From contig NZ_AKCI01000001.1 of assembly GCF_000269605.1 (NCBI RefSeq), positions 1,364,001-1,428,000 of the forward strand: a stretch of 64,000 nucleotides of DNA. Direction: 5' to 3'. The position numbers and the translations under genes were made by a program. This DNA comes from Scardovia wiggsiae F0424. GTDB taxonomy: Bacteria; Actinomycetota; Actinomycetes; Actinomycetales; Bifidobacteriaceae. The number at the start of each line of letters is the position of its first letter. Position 1 is the first letter of the stretch. Of the stretch, positions 35,057 through 44,213 are shown in pieces. The notes below the pieces were generated by a model, which did not search any database, was not told where the DNA came from, and saw only the letters and a list, made by a program, of their open reading frames with translations.

Positions 35057-35077
35057 ACAATATATATTGTACAATAT
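35057..35077. promoter_or_regulatory. Overlapping palindromes: YefM operator
   Basis: ACAATATATATTGT (35057-35070) and ATATTGTACAATAT (35064-35077) are both perfect palindromes and overlap. The second has TGTACA at its centre, the hexamer known to be recognised by YefM in Escherichia coli, and a GGTACA half-site follows at 35080. They lie 30 bases before yefM. Confidence 0.65.
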
Positions 35078-35106
35078 CCGGTACAAAAAAGAAAGGATAG
35101 CATTTT

Positions 35107-35367
35107 ATGGTCCAGGCAGTGGCTTACAGCAATTTTCGGAAAGAGTTAAAATCGTATATGCGCAAAGTTAACGATGATGCTGATACGATTTTAGTGACTA
35201 ATCAGGATCCGGATGAGAATATAATCGTTATGGGGGCAGATGATTATGACTCATTGATGGAAACTTTGCGCATTTATCAAAACAAGTACTTGTATTCTAA
35301 GATTTCCCGTGGTTTGGACAGTGTACGCCAAGGGAAAACCGAACACCATAGTTTGATGGGTGAATAG
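35107..35367 (+). CDS. yefM: YefM-type antitoxin
   Basis: An 86-residue Phd/YefM antitoxin. VAYSNFRKELKSYMRKVNDD forms the DNA-binding dimer domain, ILVTNQDPDENIIVMGADDYDSLMETL is the family core, and the C-terminus binds the toxin. It precedes yoeB by 38 bases and should autorepress through the palindromes just upstream. GAAAGGA lies before the ATG. Confidence 0.93.
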   Translation: MVQAVAYSNFRKELKSYMRKVNDDADTILVTNQDPDENIIVMGADDYDSLMETLRIYQNKYLYSKISRGLDSVRQGKTEHHSLMGE

Positions 35368-35405
35368 GGTGGTCCATAGCAAGTGCAGCAGCGTGAGTGT
35401 GCGTT

Positions 35406-35660
35406 GTGAATATTGAGTGGACTGAAGATGCATGGCAGGACTATCTGTACTGGCAAACGCAGGATAAAAAAACCGTAAAACGCATTAATATGCTTGTCAA
35501 AGATATATTAAGACAGCCTTTTGGCGGGATTGGCAAGCCGGAACCTTTGAGAGGCGATCTGCAGGGGACGTGGTCCCGCCGGATCGATTCCGCCAACCGT
35601 ATTATCTACACGATAGTGGATCACAGATTATGTATCCTATCTGTTAAAGACCACTACTAA
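35406..35660 (+). CDS. yoeB: YoeB-type toxin (mRNA interferase)
   Basis: An 84-residue Txe/YoeB toxin that cleaves mRNA at the ribosome. NIEWTEDAWQDYLYWQTQDKK, GIGKPEPLRGDLQGTWSRRI and RIIYTIVDHRLCILSVKDHY match the family along its full length, with the C-terminal His-Tyr active residues intact. The start is a GTG at 35406; another GTG lies 9 bases upstream. Confidence 0.92.
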   Translation: MNIEWTEDAWQDYLYWQTQDKKTVKRINMLVKDILRQPFGGIGKPEPLRGDLQGTWSRRIDSANRIIYTIVDHRLCILSVKDHY

Positions 35661-35752
35661 GGTTGCCGCCAGTTCGGAGAGGCCTCTCAGTCTGACTTTT
35701 GGCTGTTTTACATATTTATTGTTGTATTGCCAGGCTCCGGCTATTTCGCCTG

Positions 35753-35787
35753 AGCCCGCCCGTTGCGTTTATGCGCTCGGGCGGGCC
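35753..35787. terminator. Candidate bidirectional terminator between yoeB and the nitroreductase gene
   Basis: AGCCCGCCCG pairs with CGGGCGGGCC across a 15-base loop, between two convergent genes. T runs on either side are weak, so factor-independent termination is uncertain. Confidence 0.4.
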
Positions 35788-35796
35788 TGGTTCCGG

Positions 35797-36498
35797 CTAT
35801 ACCCACTCGAAATTGCCTTTTCCGGCGCCCAGCTCGAAATGATACCTGACCAGGCCCAGATTCGCGCCTGCATAGGGGTTGTTGGCAGCCTTGATATGTA
35901 CCGTATTGCCTTTCCCCGTGATGAAGAAATCCTGCCTGTTAAGTGCAGTTGGTGCGAGCAGCGCCATCTCGACACCTTTCGTGAACCATTCCGGGCAGCG
36001 GGCCTGGCTGCCTTTACCACTCGCAGAGCCTTCGTACTTCGAGATCTCGGATGCACTCCTGGACTTATGCGGTACGCCGGCTGTCTGCCCGTAGCCCACG
36101 ACGACTATGCCGATAGTCTTCTTCCCATTCACATACCGCGATACGCCGTGATTGTACGTGGCGCCTATGTACCAGGAATTCAGCCCCAAAGTCTGTGCAT
36201 ACAGCATAAGATCAGCCGCAGAGTACCCCAGGCGCTCGCCGAGGTCAGGCGCATCATCGCCGGCAAGGATAAAGTAGTTTTTCACCCCTTGTGCGCGGAG
36301 GATCTTGACTACAGCGGGGATCCCATGCCCATCATTAGCCATCAGCTTGATAGCCAGGCTGTATGCCGCGTTATTCGCATCTGCCCGGGCGCTCAGTTTG
36401 CTGATAATGTCATCAGGCAGTGCGGCATCTGTGTATTTGCGGACCAGGTGCCGGGCCCTTGCTGCCTGCGCAAAGCCTTCTATATCTTCTGTATCCAT
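35797..36498 (-). CDS. Nitroreductase-family protein
   Basis: A 233-residue protein with strong AAAGGAGG upstream. ARHLVRKYTDAALPDDIISKL is the typical start of the FMN-dependent nitroreductase fold, YSAADLMLYAQTLGLNSWYIG a central helix, and EMALLAPTALNRQDFFITG the second half with the conserved APTA..NRQ segment. The putative nitroreductase TM1586-type group (PF14512) is the best fit. It would use FMN and NAD(P)H to reduce an unknown substrate. It stands alone, convergent with yoeB. Confidence 0.8.
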   Translation of the reverse strand: MDTEDIEGFAQAARARHLVRKYTDAALPDDIISKLSARADANNAAYSLAIKLMANDGHGIPAVVKILRAQGVKNYFILAGDDAPDLGERLGYSAADLMLYAQTLGLNSWYIGATYNHGVSRYVNGKKTIGIVVVGYGQTAGVPHKSRSASEISKYEGSASGKGSQARCPEWFTKGVEMALLAPTALNRQDFFITGKGNTVHIKAANNPYAGANLGLVRYHFELGAGKGNFEWV

Positions 36499-36997
36499 AT
36501 TTCCTCCTTTAGCAGCTGCATTGTCGGTTGGCTGTTAAGCCACTCTGCTCAGTCTATTATGGTCAAACCTAACAAAACGGAGTGACTGCAGCGGTAAATA
36601 TCAATATCAGCCGCTGTCAATTGAAGGGTTTTTAACTGCTTTCCTGAGCGCGATTCCTTTAGAATCAGCCTTTTGAGCTCAACTCGCTTGACCGTATTCC
36701 GTTTAAGTGTGGTTCGGATAGCTGGGGCGGATTTAATAGGATGGTTTAACAGGGGTGATGTAGTAGGGTGATACGGGGGTGGTAGATCTAACCAGGGAAG
36801 GCAGCCTCTTGATTTTCGGCCGATATTTAGTTTCACCCCGGTAGGGTTCAGGGCGGGTTTAGGATGAGAGAGGCGGGTGAAAGATGGGCATTTTCAGTTG
36901 AATAGTATTCTTCAGGATTAGCTAGGCGATTACGTTTATCTCGGCAAATGCCGGTTTACTATCCAAAATGATTTATGGCGATGCTTTATCTTAGATT
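36499..36997. other. 499-base gap, no recognisable gene
   Basis: Both flanking genes are on the minus strand. A 95-codon minus-strand frame is open here, but its codon use and lack of a ribosome site do not support it. Nothing else stands out except G-rich runs near 36740-36790. Confidence 0.4.
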
Positions 36998-38797
36998 TTA
37001 TGAAAGCCTCTTTAATATCTCTGTTAGATTCTCTGAAAACAATTTATATTGTAACTTTTGGATTTTATCTTCCATGGGCTTTTGCATATCGGCATTGATG
37101 AGGCGCAGAAGTTTTTCAACCGACGGGGCGTCATTTTTAGAAAAAGCTTTTATATTGTCATTTTCAGACCCGTATATCGCTAAAAAGATATTCCTGATAT
37201 GATACTTCTGTACGGGACTACAGTCCGAAAACATCCGGGCAAGTTCCGGAATATCAAGTTCTTTAGCAAAATAGCCATTTCTAAAAATTGCCTTTCGATT
37301 CTCTATGATATTGTTAAAAGATTGTCCGGCTTCTTCCGGTAAATATTTAAAACGGGGGATAGCTTGTGTATTCTTCTTAAGTGCAGATTCCATTTTTTGT
37401 TGGATCTCTTCGCACTCGTATTTAACATTGGGATCTTCAACCTCAGATAATATGTCGTAAGAGGGGAAGAATAATTCTTCAGGCACCAGATCATCTTCGC
37501 GGCCATTCAGATTTTCGATTAGCAATGATTTCGCAGTTTCAATATCAATATCTTTCTCCAAAAAGTATTTTATTTTTACCAGATAAACAGCGAGTTTCGC
37601 GTAATCGTAGAATGATATATCTTCAGGATCCTTGAGCCTTTCTGTAATATTTATAATTGCCTTTTTTACATCAGACTCATAGTGCTGTTGGTAGTTGAAA
37701 AGGGTTTGCAGATCACGATCGTACTGGGTCTTGTCCTTGTCATATAACCGTCTCTTCTTTAGTGCTGCCATCGCGGCTGGGATCTTAGAAGTATCTAATT
37801 TATGGTATGTAATATAGTTAAAACAAAAATCAAATAGGGGAAATTTCTCAGTCCCGAGATCAATGGAGTATTTTTCAATATTGTAGCCCCACTCAGTATT
37901 TTTACCAGCCTTGAGTCGTAATGAGAATGAAATAATCCCGAAGAAAATGCACTGGACGAAGGAGGTATCCTTGGTGTATTTCTCTTCCATCTGTTCAAAT
38001 ATATCAACGCTTTTCTGGCAGGCGAAGATAAAAGAACGCAAATTATGATTTTTGCATAAACTCATGATGTTACAGATATTCTCTGCTGAACTTTTATCCG
38101 CAAATCTGCTTAAAATAGGATTATTATAGGATCTTATAATTTGCTGAACTGCAGCATAACAATTACCTTCAAATGGAATAGTATCGCTTACTGTCTTTTC
38201 CTTTATTGCGAGATATTGCTTTGTTGTATTTGCGGGTAAGGCGCTATCTTTATTATTTTCCGGATTTTCTTTTACGGATATGGATTTGGTAATTTCATCT
38301 TCATTTACTACTAAAAGTAATTTTACTCCGTCCCGTTCAACGAGATTATTAACGTAACCGAGTAATTCTAAAATATCGATCTGGCTTCGTTCAACATCTT
38401 CTAAAATAATGAGTTTTTCTGATAAATCGATCGATTCGTATAATTTTTTCATTTCGTCTTGTGAGATGCTTAAATCAATCCCAAAGCGGTTTATAAGTCC
38501 TTTCACTATCGTTTTTGCTATCAGCCTTCCGGTAGCTGTAGTCTCATTCCTGGATTGAAGGGATTTTGCACGAAGCTCCAGATAAATACTCTTGCTGATT
38601 TCTGAAACTGATTTAAGGCCATATAAAGATATAGTGATACACTCATTAGCCTTCTTTCTCTGAAGCGCAGGAGTAAGCTCATTCTGAATATAGTAGCTTT
38701 TCCCAGTTCCCCAACCTCCTGTAAGCATGATGGCACTTCTGGTCTTATCCTTTTCAAGATAGTGCTTTATATATTCAGTTAATTCGCCGTTATCCAT
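36998..38797 (-). CDS. KAP-family P-loop NTPase
   Basis: A 599-residue protein with Walker A GGWGTGKS (residues 27-34), then the KAP-like LIILEDVERSQIDILELLGYVNNL (Walker B with acidic pair) and a following strand KLLLVVNEDEI. The rest (about residues 210-599) is helical with no recognised domain; there is no clear membrane helix, although many KAP proteins have them. AGAAGGA precedes the ATG. The gene is AT-rich relative to its neighbours and stands between unrelated genes, so it looks acquired. Soluble KAP NTPases of this kind often lie in phage-defence islands; that role is inference. Confidence 0.7.
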   Translation of the reverse strand: MDNGELTEYIKHYLEKDKTRSAIMLTGGWGTGKSYYIQNELTPALQRKKANECITISLYGLKSVSEISKSIYLELRAKSLQSRNETTATGRLIAKTIVKGLINRFGIDLSISQDEMKKLYESIDLSEKLIILEDVERSQIDILELLGYVNNLVERDGVKLLLVVNEDEITKSISVKENPENNKDSALPANTTKQYLAIKEKTVSDTIPFEGNCYAAVQQIIRSYNNPILSRFADKSSAENICNIMSLCKNHNLRSFIFACQKSVDIFEQMEEKYTKDTSFVQCIFFGIISFSLRLKAGKNTEWGYNIEKYSIDLGTEKFPLFDFCFNYITYHKLDTSKIPAAMAALKKRRLYDKDKTQYDRDLQTLFNYQQHYESDVKKAIINITERLKDPEDISFYDYAKLAVYLVKIKYFLEKDIDIETAKSLLIENLNGREDDLVPEELFFPSYDILSEVEDPNVKYECEEIQQKMESALKKNTQAIPRFKYLPEEAGQSFNNIIENRKAIFRNGYFAKELDIPELARMFSDCSPVQKYHIRNIFLAIYGSENDNIKAFSKNDAPSVEKLLRLINADMQKPMEDKIQKLQYKLFSENLTEILKRLS

Positions 38798-38950
38798 TAC
38801 ATGTCCTTCTTATTAGTGGAGCCATATGTATTTTACACGTTTCCTCAATTATTTTACGGCCTTCTGGCGGAGGATCTAGGCATGTGAATATTTGAATCTG
38901 TGAAGGAACTACATTGTTTCTTATTACGCCCATGGTAGAACGGTCCGCAT

Positions 38951-38988
38951 AAAAAAGCCCCTCCGCAGTGCGATACCGCAGAGGAGCT
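38951..38988 (-). terminator. Intrinsic terminator of the adhesin gene
   Basis: On the minus strand a stem pairs CTCCTCTGCGG with CTGCGGAGGGG, then TTTTTT follows at 38951-38956. It lies about 80 bases after the adhesin stop and also insulates the KAP gene. Confidence 0.8.
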
Positions 38989-39066
38989 GTCCATCAGTGC
39001 TACAGAATAGCACTGATCATTCGTTGACTGAACCCAGTAGTCAAACGAAGCGTCTTCTACCTCAAC

Positions 39067-40161
39067 CTATTTCGTTACACGGCGACGCAGTACAAGAGCA
39101 CCGCCCGCAAGAAGAAGAACAATGCCGCCGGCCACGATTGCCCATACGCCGGCACCGGTCTTTGCCAGATGCTTCTGTGGAGCTGGCGCAGGAGCAGCCT
39201 CAGGGGTCTGCGGTGGGGCCGATGGGGTAACGGGAGGCGTCGGAGGTACAACAGTCTTAGTATTGACCATTGTTACGTTTACCGGGTCGGAAGCCTTATG
39301 GAAATGTGTTGTCAGCAGGTTCTGGATCGTTTCATCTTTTGAACGGTACAGATCCAGTGTCATATTTGCCGGTGCTGGGGTCTCCGAGTTAATAAGCGCT
39401 TCAATAGCGTCAAGATGCCCGCGCGTAAAATCGCCGACATTCTTGTCATGCAAATCAAAGGAATCAGTGTAATACCAGAGTGCCCGCTGGGTTACCTTGT
39501 AGAAGTCCTCGTTGCTCAGGCTGAACTTCTCTTTGATCTTTGAAGCGTTATTTGGATATCCGTTGTAAATGACACGCAGGACGTTGGAATACAGATCTAC
39601 ACCTGTGCGCTTCTGCTGTGCCATCTTCTCGAAAAGGTCCTTGGTGCCTTCGGACTTCGTGTATGAATTCCCCTGGCGAGGCTGGTGTTTACCATAGTTG
39701 AAGCAGTACCATGGGCTTACGGTTTCTGAACCATTGTCAGCTATCAGTGATGATTTTGGCAGCATTGAATACTCGCCTACAGTGTAAGTCCCGCCGTTAT
39801 TAGTGACTTCAGGAGCAACTGCTTTGACCTCAAAAGTCTGATCAGGAGCCTTATTGTAACCTGCAGGAGCCTGGACTTCAGTAAGTGTGTATGTTCCGGC
39901 TGCAAGGCTCAGGGTATGGGCTGATGTTTCGCTGATCCACTCAGCGTCGGTAACAACGGTTCCGTCAGCTGCTTTGTGGGTGACTTTCAGCTGTGCGCCT
40001 GCAAGTGCTTTCCCGGTATTATCGGTCTTTGAGATGTTTACTACACGTGTCGCTTCTTCTGCGTGGCTCATTGTTGGGGTCGCAAGAGCAAAAGCGACAA
40101 GTCCGAACAATGCGGCTACAGCTGTAATAGCAGCAAGGGTGCGGCGTTTTAATATACGCAT
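39067..40161 (-). CDS. Cell-wall-anchored adhesin with SpaA-like and thioester (TQXA) domains
   Basis: A 364-residue surface protein. Signal peptide (residues 1-34, ending SHAEE), then a prealbumin-like SpaA/Cna-B domain (about 37-115) with the E-box YTLTEVQAPAGY. Next is a thioester domain (about 130-290): Cys153 in WYCFNYGK and Gln225 in the TQRALWYY motif, the TQXA signature of self-formed Cys-Gln thioester adhesins. A Pro/Ala-rich wall spanner leads to the sorting signal LAKTG, a hydrophobic helix and RRRVTK. LAxTG rather than LPxTG suits actinobacterial class E-type sortases. No sortase gene or pilin partner is nearby. It probably forms covalent bonds with host or bacterial surfaces. Confidence 0.85.
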   Translation of the reverse strand: MRILKRRTLAAITAVAALFGLVAFALATPTMSHAEEATRVVNISKTDNTGKALAGAQLKVTHKAADGTVVTDAEWISETSAHTLSLAAGTYTLTEVQAPAGYNKAPDQTFEVKAVAPEVTNNGGTYTVGEYSMLPKSSLIADNGSETVSPWYCFNYGKHQPRQGNSYTKSEGTKDLFEKMAQQKRTGVDLYSNVLRVIYNGYPNNASKIKEKFSLSNEDFYKVTQRALWYYTDSFDLHDKNVGDFTRGHLDAIEALINSETPAPANMTLDLYRSKDETIQNLLTTHFHKASDPVNVTMVNTKTVVPPTPPVTPSAPPQTPEAAPAPAPQKHLAKTGAGVWAIVAGGIVLLLAGGALVLRRRVTK

Positions 40162-40804
40162 ATTATCCTTAATCCTTACTTTATAAATACTATATCTGCG
40201 TAGAAAGATTCAAATCAATCATGGAATAGAGAAACTTATCCCAAATAAGTACATGAAAGATCTGACCCCAACTCGCGGTTTTTAGTCTACCGCAAGGGGT
40301 GACAAAGCTGTGAGCATAAAGGGGGAAGCGTATGCGGCTTCGCTTGCGGCACAACAAATCCCTCGGCGCGTCACGTCGGAGGCGTTGATACAGAAGGGGT
40401 CTAGCAGTTTCGGAGATAGTATTAAGATTATGTCAAGAAATAAATGAGTTTCTGCTTAGAAGGTAATAAGTATTCTATAAAAATACAGTAAGTATGCAAT
40501 TCCAGTGCATTAAAATTACATAAACTGGTTAAGCCAAGATACAGCAGCATGCCTGTACCTTAAGCGTATACGTTCAGATCTGCACGGATCCGCTACAACC
40601 ATCGGTGCGGGTTTGCTGCGGTTCGGGCTGTGTACGCAGGGGAGAGGTGAATACCAGGTCTGAGGGGAGGGGCGAGGGACCGGAGCTGTGGATCAGGGAA
40701 AATGGGGACGGAGTAACGTGAGGAGCTGAACTTGCCGGTATCCGGGCTGCGTACGAGGCCGCATCCTCGCCTGCTTGGAACGCGGCTATGAGATAATACA
40801 GGGT
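40162..40804. other. 643-base gap between divergent adhesin and manC-like genes
   Basis: It must hold both promoters. The adhesin side (40162-40260) is AT-rich. At 40280-40400 short inverted repeats such as AAGCG/CGCTT occur, but I could not assign a riboswitch. The stretch 40600-40700 is purine-rich. GATAAT just before 40805 may be a -10 box for a nearly leaderless manC-like transcript. Confidence 0.35.
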
Positions 40805-42106
40805 ATGCATACAGACCCGGATTTTTACGCTATCATACCCGCGGGAGGGGCAGGGTCGCGCCTGTGGCCGCTGAGCCGTGCAGCAAAGCCCAAATTCCTT
40901 CTTGACCTTACATCAGACGGTCGCACCCTGATCCAAAGTACGTGGGACAGGCTTCTGGGCGTATGCCGGAGTAGCCATATTGCAGTGAGCACCGGAGTGC
41001 GTTATGCAGACGCAGTCCTCAGCCAGCTGCCCGGGCTTGCGGAAAATAATGTATTCGCTGAGCCTGTTGGGCGAGACTCTATGGCGGCGATCACACTCGC
41101 AGCCGCGGTGCTGGCGAAGCGGCACGGGCGCTCCATTATTATAGGGTCTTTCGCTGCTGACCATGTGATAACAGATAACAGCAGGTTCTGCTCGGCAGTC
41201 AGCCAGGCAGTTGCTGCCGCACGCGCAGGCTTTATAACGACTATCGGTATAACCCCCAGCAGCCCTTCTACAGCGTTCGGGTATATCCGCGGAGGGGAGC
41301 CCCTCCCTGATATCGGCAGACCTGGGGATCCCGAGGATCCTGAAGATCCTGAAAATCCTGAAAATTCTGAAGATACGGAGCGCGCGTGGGCGGCTTCAGC
41401 AGCTGCCGGCATCGCAGCGGACCGCCCCAAAGTTTTCAAGGTGGAGAGCTTCGTTGAAAAGCCGGATCATGATACGGCCAAAGCTTACGTAGCTTCCGGA
41501 AAATACCGATGGAATGCCGGGATATTCATCATGCAGGCCGGCATCCTCCTGGATGCCCTTGAGAGGCTCCACCCGCACATGTACTCGCAGATCATGGAAA
41601 TAGCAGGCGCATGGGATACACCGGAGCAGGAAAGCACGATGCTTAAGGTGTGGCCGGAAATCGAAAAGACTGCATTCGATTATGCTATCGCCGAACCCGT
41701 TGCTCAAAAAGGCGGGGTTGCTATGGTCCCGGGGGATTTTGGGTGGGAAGACATTGGCGATTTTGCGTCGTTGTCATCTTTCGCTCCTGTAGCAGACAGC
41801 CACGGGAACAGGGTACTTCTGGCGTCTGCGGATAACGATAACACTGCAGATAACAGCAGTATGGCGAACAGCAATGGTATGGCAGACGGCAGCAGGCCGG
41901 CAGACGGCCCGCGGCTGGTTTCTGTCGGTTCGTCCGGCAATCTGGTGGTATCGGCCCCGTCACTCTCAGGTAAAGTCATTGCCCTTGTGGGTCTTGAAGA
42001 TACAGTCGTGGCAGACATGCCCGATGCGCTTCTTGTTATGCCCAAATCCAGGGCACAGGATGTCAGGGCTGTATCAAAAATTCTTGAAAATAAGCCTGAA
42101 AGCTAG
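40805..42106 (+). CDS. Mannose-1-phosphate guanylyltransferase (ManC-like) with two low-complexity inserts
   Basis: A 433-residue nucleotidyltransferase starting MHTDPDFYAIIPAGGAGSRL. PAGGAGSRLWPLSRAAKPKF is the GTP-binding signature, FAADHVI the catalytic region, VESFVEKPD and YRWNAGIFIM the sugar-phosphate site, and GDFGWEDIGDF the C-terminal motif. It would make GDP-mannose. Two inserts are unusual: residues about 175-192 are a DPE/NPE repeat from 9-base tandem units (41327-41380), and a second at about 340-365 is Asn/Asp/Ser-rich. No clear ribosome site precedes the ATG. pgi follows 106 bases later. Confidence 0.85.
   Translation: MHTDPDFYAIIPAGGAGSRLWPLSRAAKPKFLLDLTSDGRTLIQSTWDRLLGVCRSSHIAVSTGVRYADAVLSQLPGLAENNVFAEPVGRDSMAAITLAAAVLAKRHGRSIIIGSFAADHVITDNSRFCSAVSQAVAAARAGFITTIGITPSSPSTAFGYIRGGEPLPDIGRPGDPEDPEDPENPENSEDTERAWAASAAAGIAADRPKVFKVESFVEKPDHDTAKAYVASGKYRWNAGIFIMQAGILLDALERLHPHMYSQIMEIAGAWDTPEQESTMLKVWPEIEKTAFDYAIAEPVAQKGGVAMVPGDFGWEDIGDFASLSSFAPVADSHGNRVLLASADNDNTADNSSMANSNGMADGSRPADGPRLVSVGSSGNLVVSAPSLSGKVIALVGLEDTVVADMPDALLVMPKSRAQDVRAVSKILENKPES
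41327..41380 (+). repeat. Six tandem 9-base units inside the manC-like gene
   Basis: Units GATCCCGAG, GATCCTGAA, GATCCTGAA, AATCCTGAA, AATTCTGAA and GATACGGAG run head to tail and encode (D/N)(P/S/T)E repeats. Length changes by whole units would keep the frame, so copy number could vary between strains without loss of function. Confidence 0.8.
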
Positions 42107-42212
42107 AATACAGAGAAGCCCGGGTGTCCTTTAAATCCTATAAAATATTGTACGTAAATTGCAATCCATATCGCGTAATTAACGTAACAGAAAACAGGAA
42201 AGGGGAAGCCAG

Positions 42213-43904
42213 ATGGCTATCAATCCTCCAGTAGACGCAACACGCACCCAGGCATGGGCGCAGCTCCAGCAGCATTTCAACCAGCTCCAGCAGCAGGGGA
42301 TCAGCCTGCGGCAGTGGTTTGCGCAGGATCCTCAGCGGGTACAGCGGATGAGTTTTGATGCAGGCGACCTGCATTTTGATCTTTCCAAAAACCTGATCAC
42401 TCCGGAGACCCTTCAGCTGCTGGCAAACCTTGGACGCCAGGTAGGCCTTGAACAGCGTATCCAGGACCAGTACCACGGTGTGCACATCAACAACACAGAG
42501 GACCGTGCTGTGCTCCACACTGCCCTGCGCCGTCCGGAATCAGATGAAGGCAAGTTCGTAGTAGACGGCCAGGATACCGTTAAAGATGTCCGCGAAGTGC
42601 TGAACAGGATCTACGATTTCGCGCGCAAAGTGCGTTCAGGCGAGTGGACAGGCATTACCGGCCGGCGTATCACTACTGTTGTCAACATTGGCATCGGCGG
42701 GTCAGACCTGGGCCCCAGCATGGCGTACGAGGCGCTGAAGCCCTATGCGGACGCGGGCATCACAGCACGGTACGTCTCTAATATTGACCCCAACGACCTG
42801 GCAGAAAAAACCAGGGACCTTGATCCTGAAACAACGCTTTTCATTATTGTTTCCAAGACTTTCACTACTCTGGAGACCCTGACGAATGCACGCTGCGCCC
42901 GCACTTGGCTGCTTGATTCGCTGCGCGCAAAAGGCGCGATTTTTGGTGACGGACAGGATGCTGATGCTGTCCGCAGGCATTTCGTTGCAGTCTCTACTGC
43001 GCTGGACAAGGTCGAAGCTTTCGGCATTGACCCGGCGAATGCTTTCGGCTTCTGGAACTGGGTTGGCGGTCGGTACTCAGTCGATTCCGCGGTAGGTACC
43101 TCGCTTGCTGTAGTCCTTGGCCCTGATAATTTTGAGAACTTCCTCCAGGGGTTCCATGCAATTGACGAATATTTCGCCAGCACTCCTCTGGAACAGAATG
43201 TTGTAGCGCTTCTCGGCCTCATGAACGTATGGTATGTGAACTTCTTCGGTGCGGCATCGCATGCAGTGCTTCCGTATGACCAGTATCTGCACCGTTTCCC
43301 TGCATACCTGCAGCAGCTGACCATGGAGTCGAACGGTAAGTCGGTACGCTGGGACGGTACCCCGGTCACATATCAGACCGGTGAAATTTTCTGGGGCGAA
43401 CCGGGAACGAATGGCCAGCATGCTTTCTATCAGCTGATCCATCAGGGTACCCGGCTGATCCCAGCTGATTTTATAGCATTTGCGAACACGCCTCATCCGG
43501 TGAAGGACGGCGGGCAGGATGTCCACGAGCTGTTCCTCGCTAATTATCTGGCACAGACCCGCGCGCTTGCCTTTGGCAAGACGGCGGACGAAGTGCGTGC
43601 AGAGGGGACGCCGGAAGCCATAGTCCCGGCCCGTATCTTCTCCGGTAACCGCCCAACTACATCTATTTTCGGCGATACCCTCACCCCGTATGCGCTTGGT
43701 GAGCTGATTGCCCTTTACGAGCACATCACCCTTGTGGAAGGCACCGTGTGGGGCCTCGACTCCTATGACCAGTGGGGTGTTGAACTTGGCAAGGTACTCG
43801 CGAAGGAGATCACTCCTGCAATCTCCCAGGATGACAGCGCGCTGGCACAGCAGGATGCTTCGACCCAATCGCTTATCCAGTTCTACCGCGCACACAGGCG
43901 GTAG
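42213..43904 (+). CDS. pgi: Glucose-6-phosphate isomerase
   Basis: A 563-residue isomerase of glucose-6- and fructose-6-phosphate. Motifs: [57 protein letters not shown], and the C-terminal [13 protein letters not shown]. Length and spacing are normal. GGAAAGGGGAAG gives a strong ribosome site. It is followed by an intrinsic terminator at 43974. Fructose-6-phosphate feeds the bifid shunt in this group of bacteria. Confidence 0.97.
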   Translation: MAINPPVDATRTQAWAQLQQHFNQLQQQGISLRQWFAQDPQRVQRMSFDAGDLHFDLSKNLITPETLQLLANLGRQVGLEQRIQDQYHGVHINNTEDRAVLHTALRRPESDEGKFVVDGQDTVKDVREVLNRIYDFARKVRSGEWTGITGRRITTVVNIGIGGSDLGPSMAYEALKPYADAGITARYVSNIDPNDLAEKTRDLDPETTLFIIVSKTFTTLETLTNARCARTWLLDSLRAKGAIFGDGQDADAVRRHFVAVSTALDKVEAFGIDPANAFGFWNWVGGRYSVDSAVGTSLAVVLGPDNFENFLQGFHAIDEYFASTPLEQNVVALLGLMNVWYVNFFGAASHAVLPYDQYLHRFPAYLQQLTMESNGKSVRWDGTPVTYQTGEIFWGEPGTNGQHAFYQLIHQGTRLIPADFIAFANTPHPVKDGGQDVHELFLANYLAQTRALAFGKTADEVRAEGTPEAIVPARIFSGNRPTTSIFGDTLTPYALGELIALYEHITLVEGTVWGLDSYDQWGVELGKVLAKEITPAISQDDSALAQQDASTQSLIQFYRAHRR

Positions 43905-43973
43905 CAGCTATGCGCGTGCAGGCATATAACGCGCATTAACGCGCAGAACAAGCCGTTGCAAGATTGATCAGGG

Positions 43974-44003
43974 TGCCCCGGATGTCTGATCCGGGGCATT
44001 TCT
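43974..44003 (+). terminator. Intrinsic terminator of pgi
   Basis: TGCCCCGGAT (43974-43983) pairs perfectly with ATCCGGGGCA (43989-43998) over a 5-base loop, followed by TTTCTGTT. The rest of the 309-base gap to rho holds the rho promoter and leader, with no gene. Confidence 0.8.
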
Positions 44004-44213
44004 GTTACCGGCAATAAGCTATGCCGCGGAACACGCCGTGCATTGGAGCCTGATTTAGTCCCAGGGCAGTTTTATAGTTTAAGTATTCAGCCAAGTTCGG
44101 CATGGATTCATCAGATTACCTTCAATGATGAGTCTCCCATACGAAAAGCCCGATGTGCGCTAAGCGCCGCATCAGTATGGTTGTATATATCAGAACAAAG
44201 AAAGGTTGGTCCA

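Noticed and set aside
36549-36836. 95-codon minus-strand gene
   Set aside because: No ribosome site, atypical codons, no recognisable motif.
39067-40161. Pilus backbone subunit
   Set aside because: A SpaA-like domain is present, but there is no pilin motif, no sortase and no second pilin gene beside it; thioester adhesin fits better.
40280-40420. Riboswitch before the adhesin or manC-like gene
   Set aside because: Short stems exist but no conserved core of c-di-AMP, c-di-GMP, ZTP or ykkC classes could be matched.
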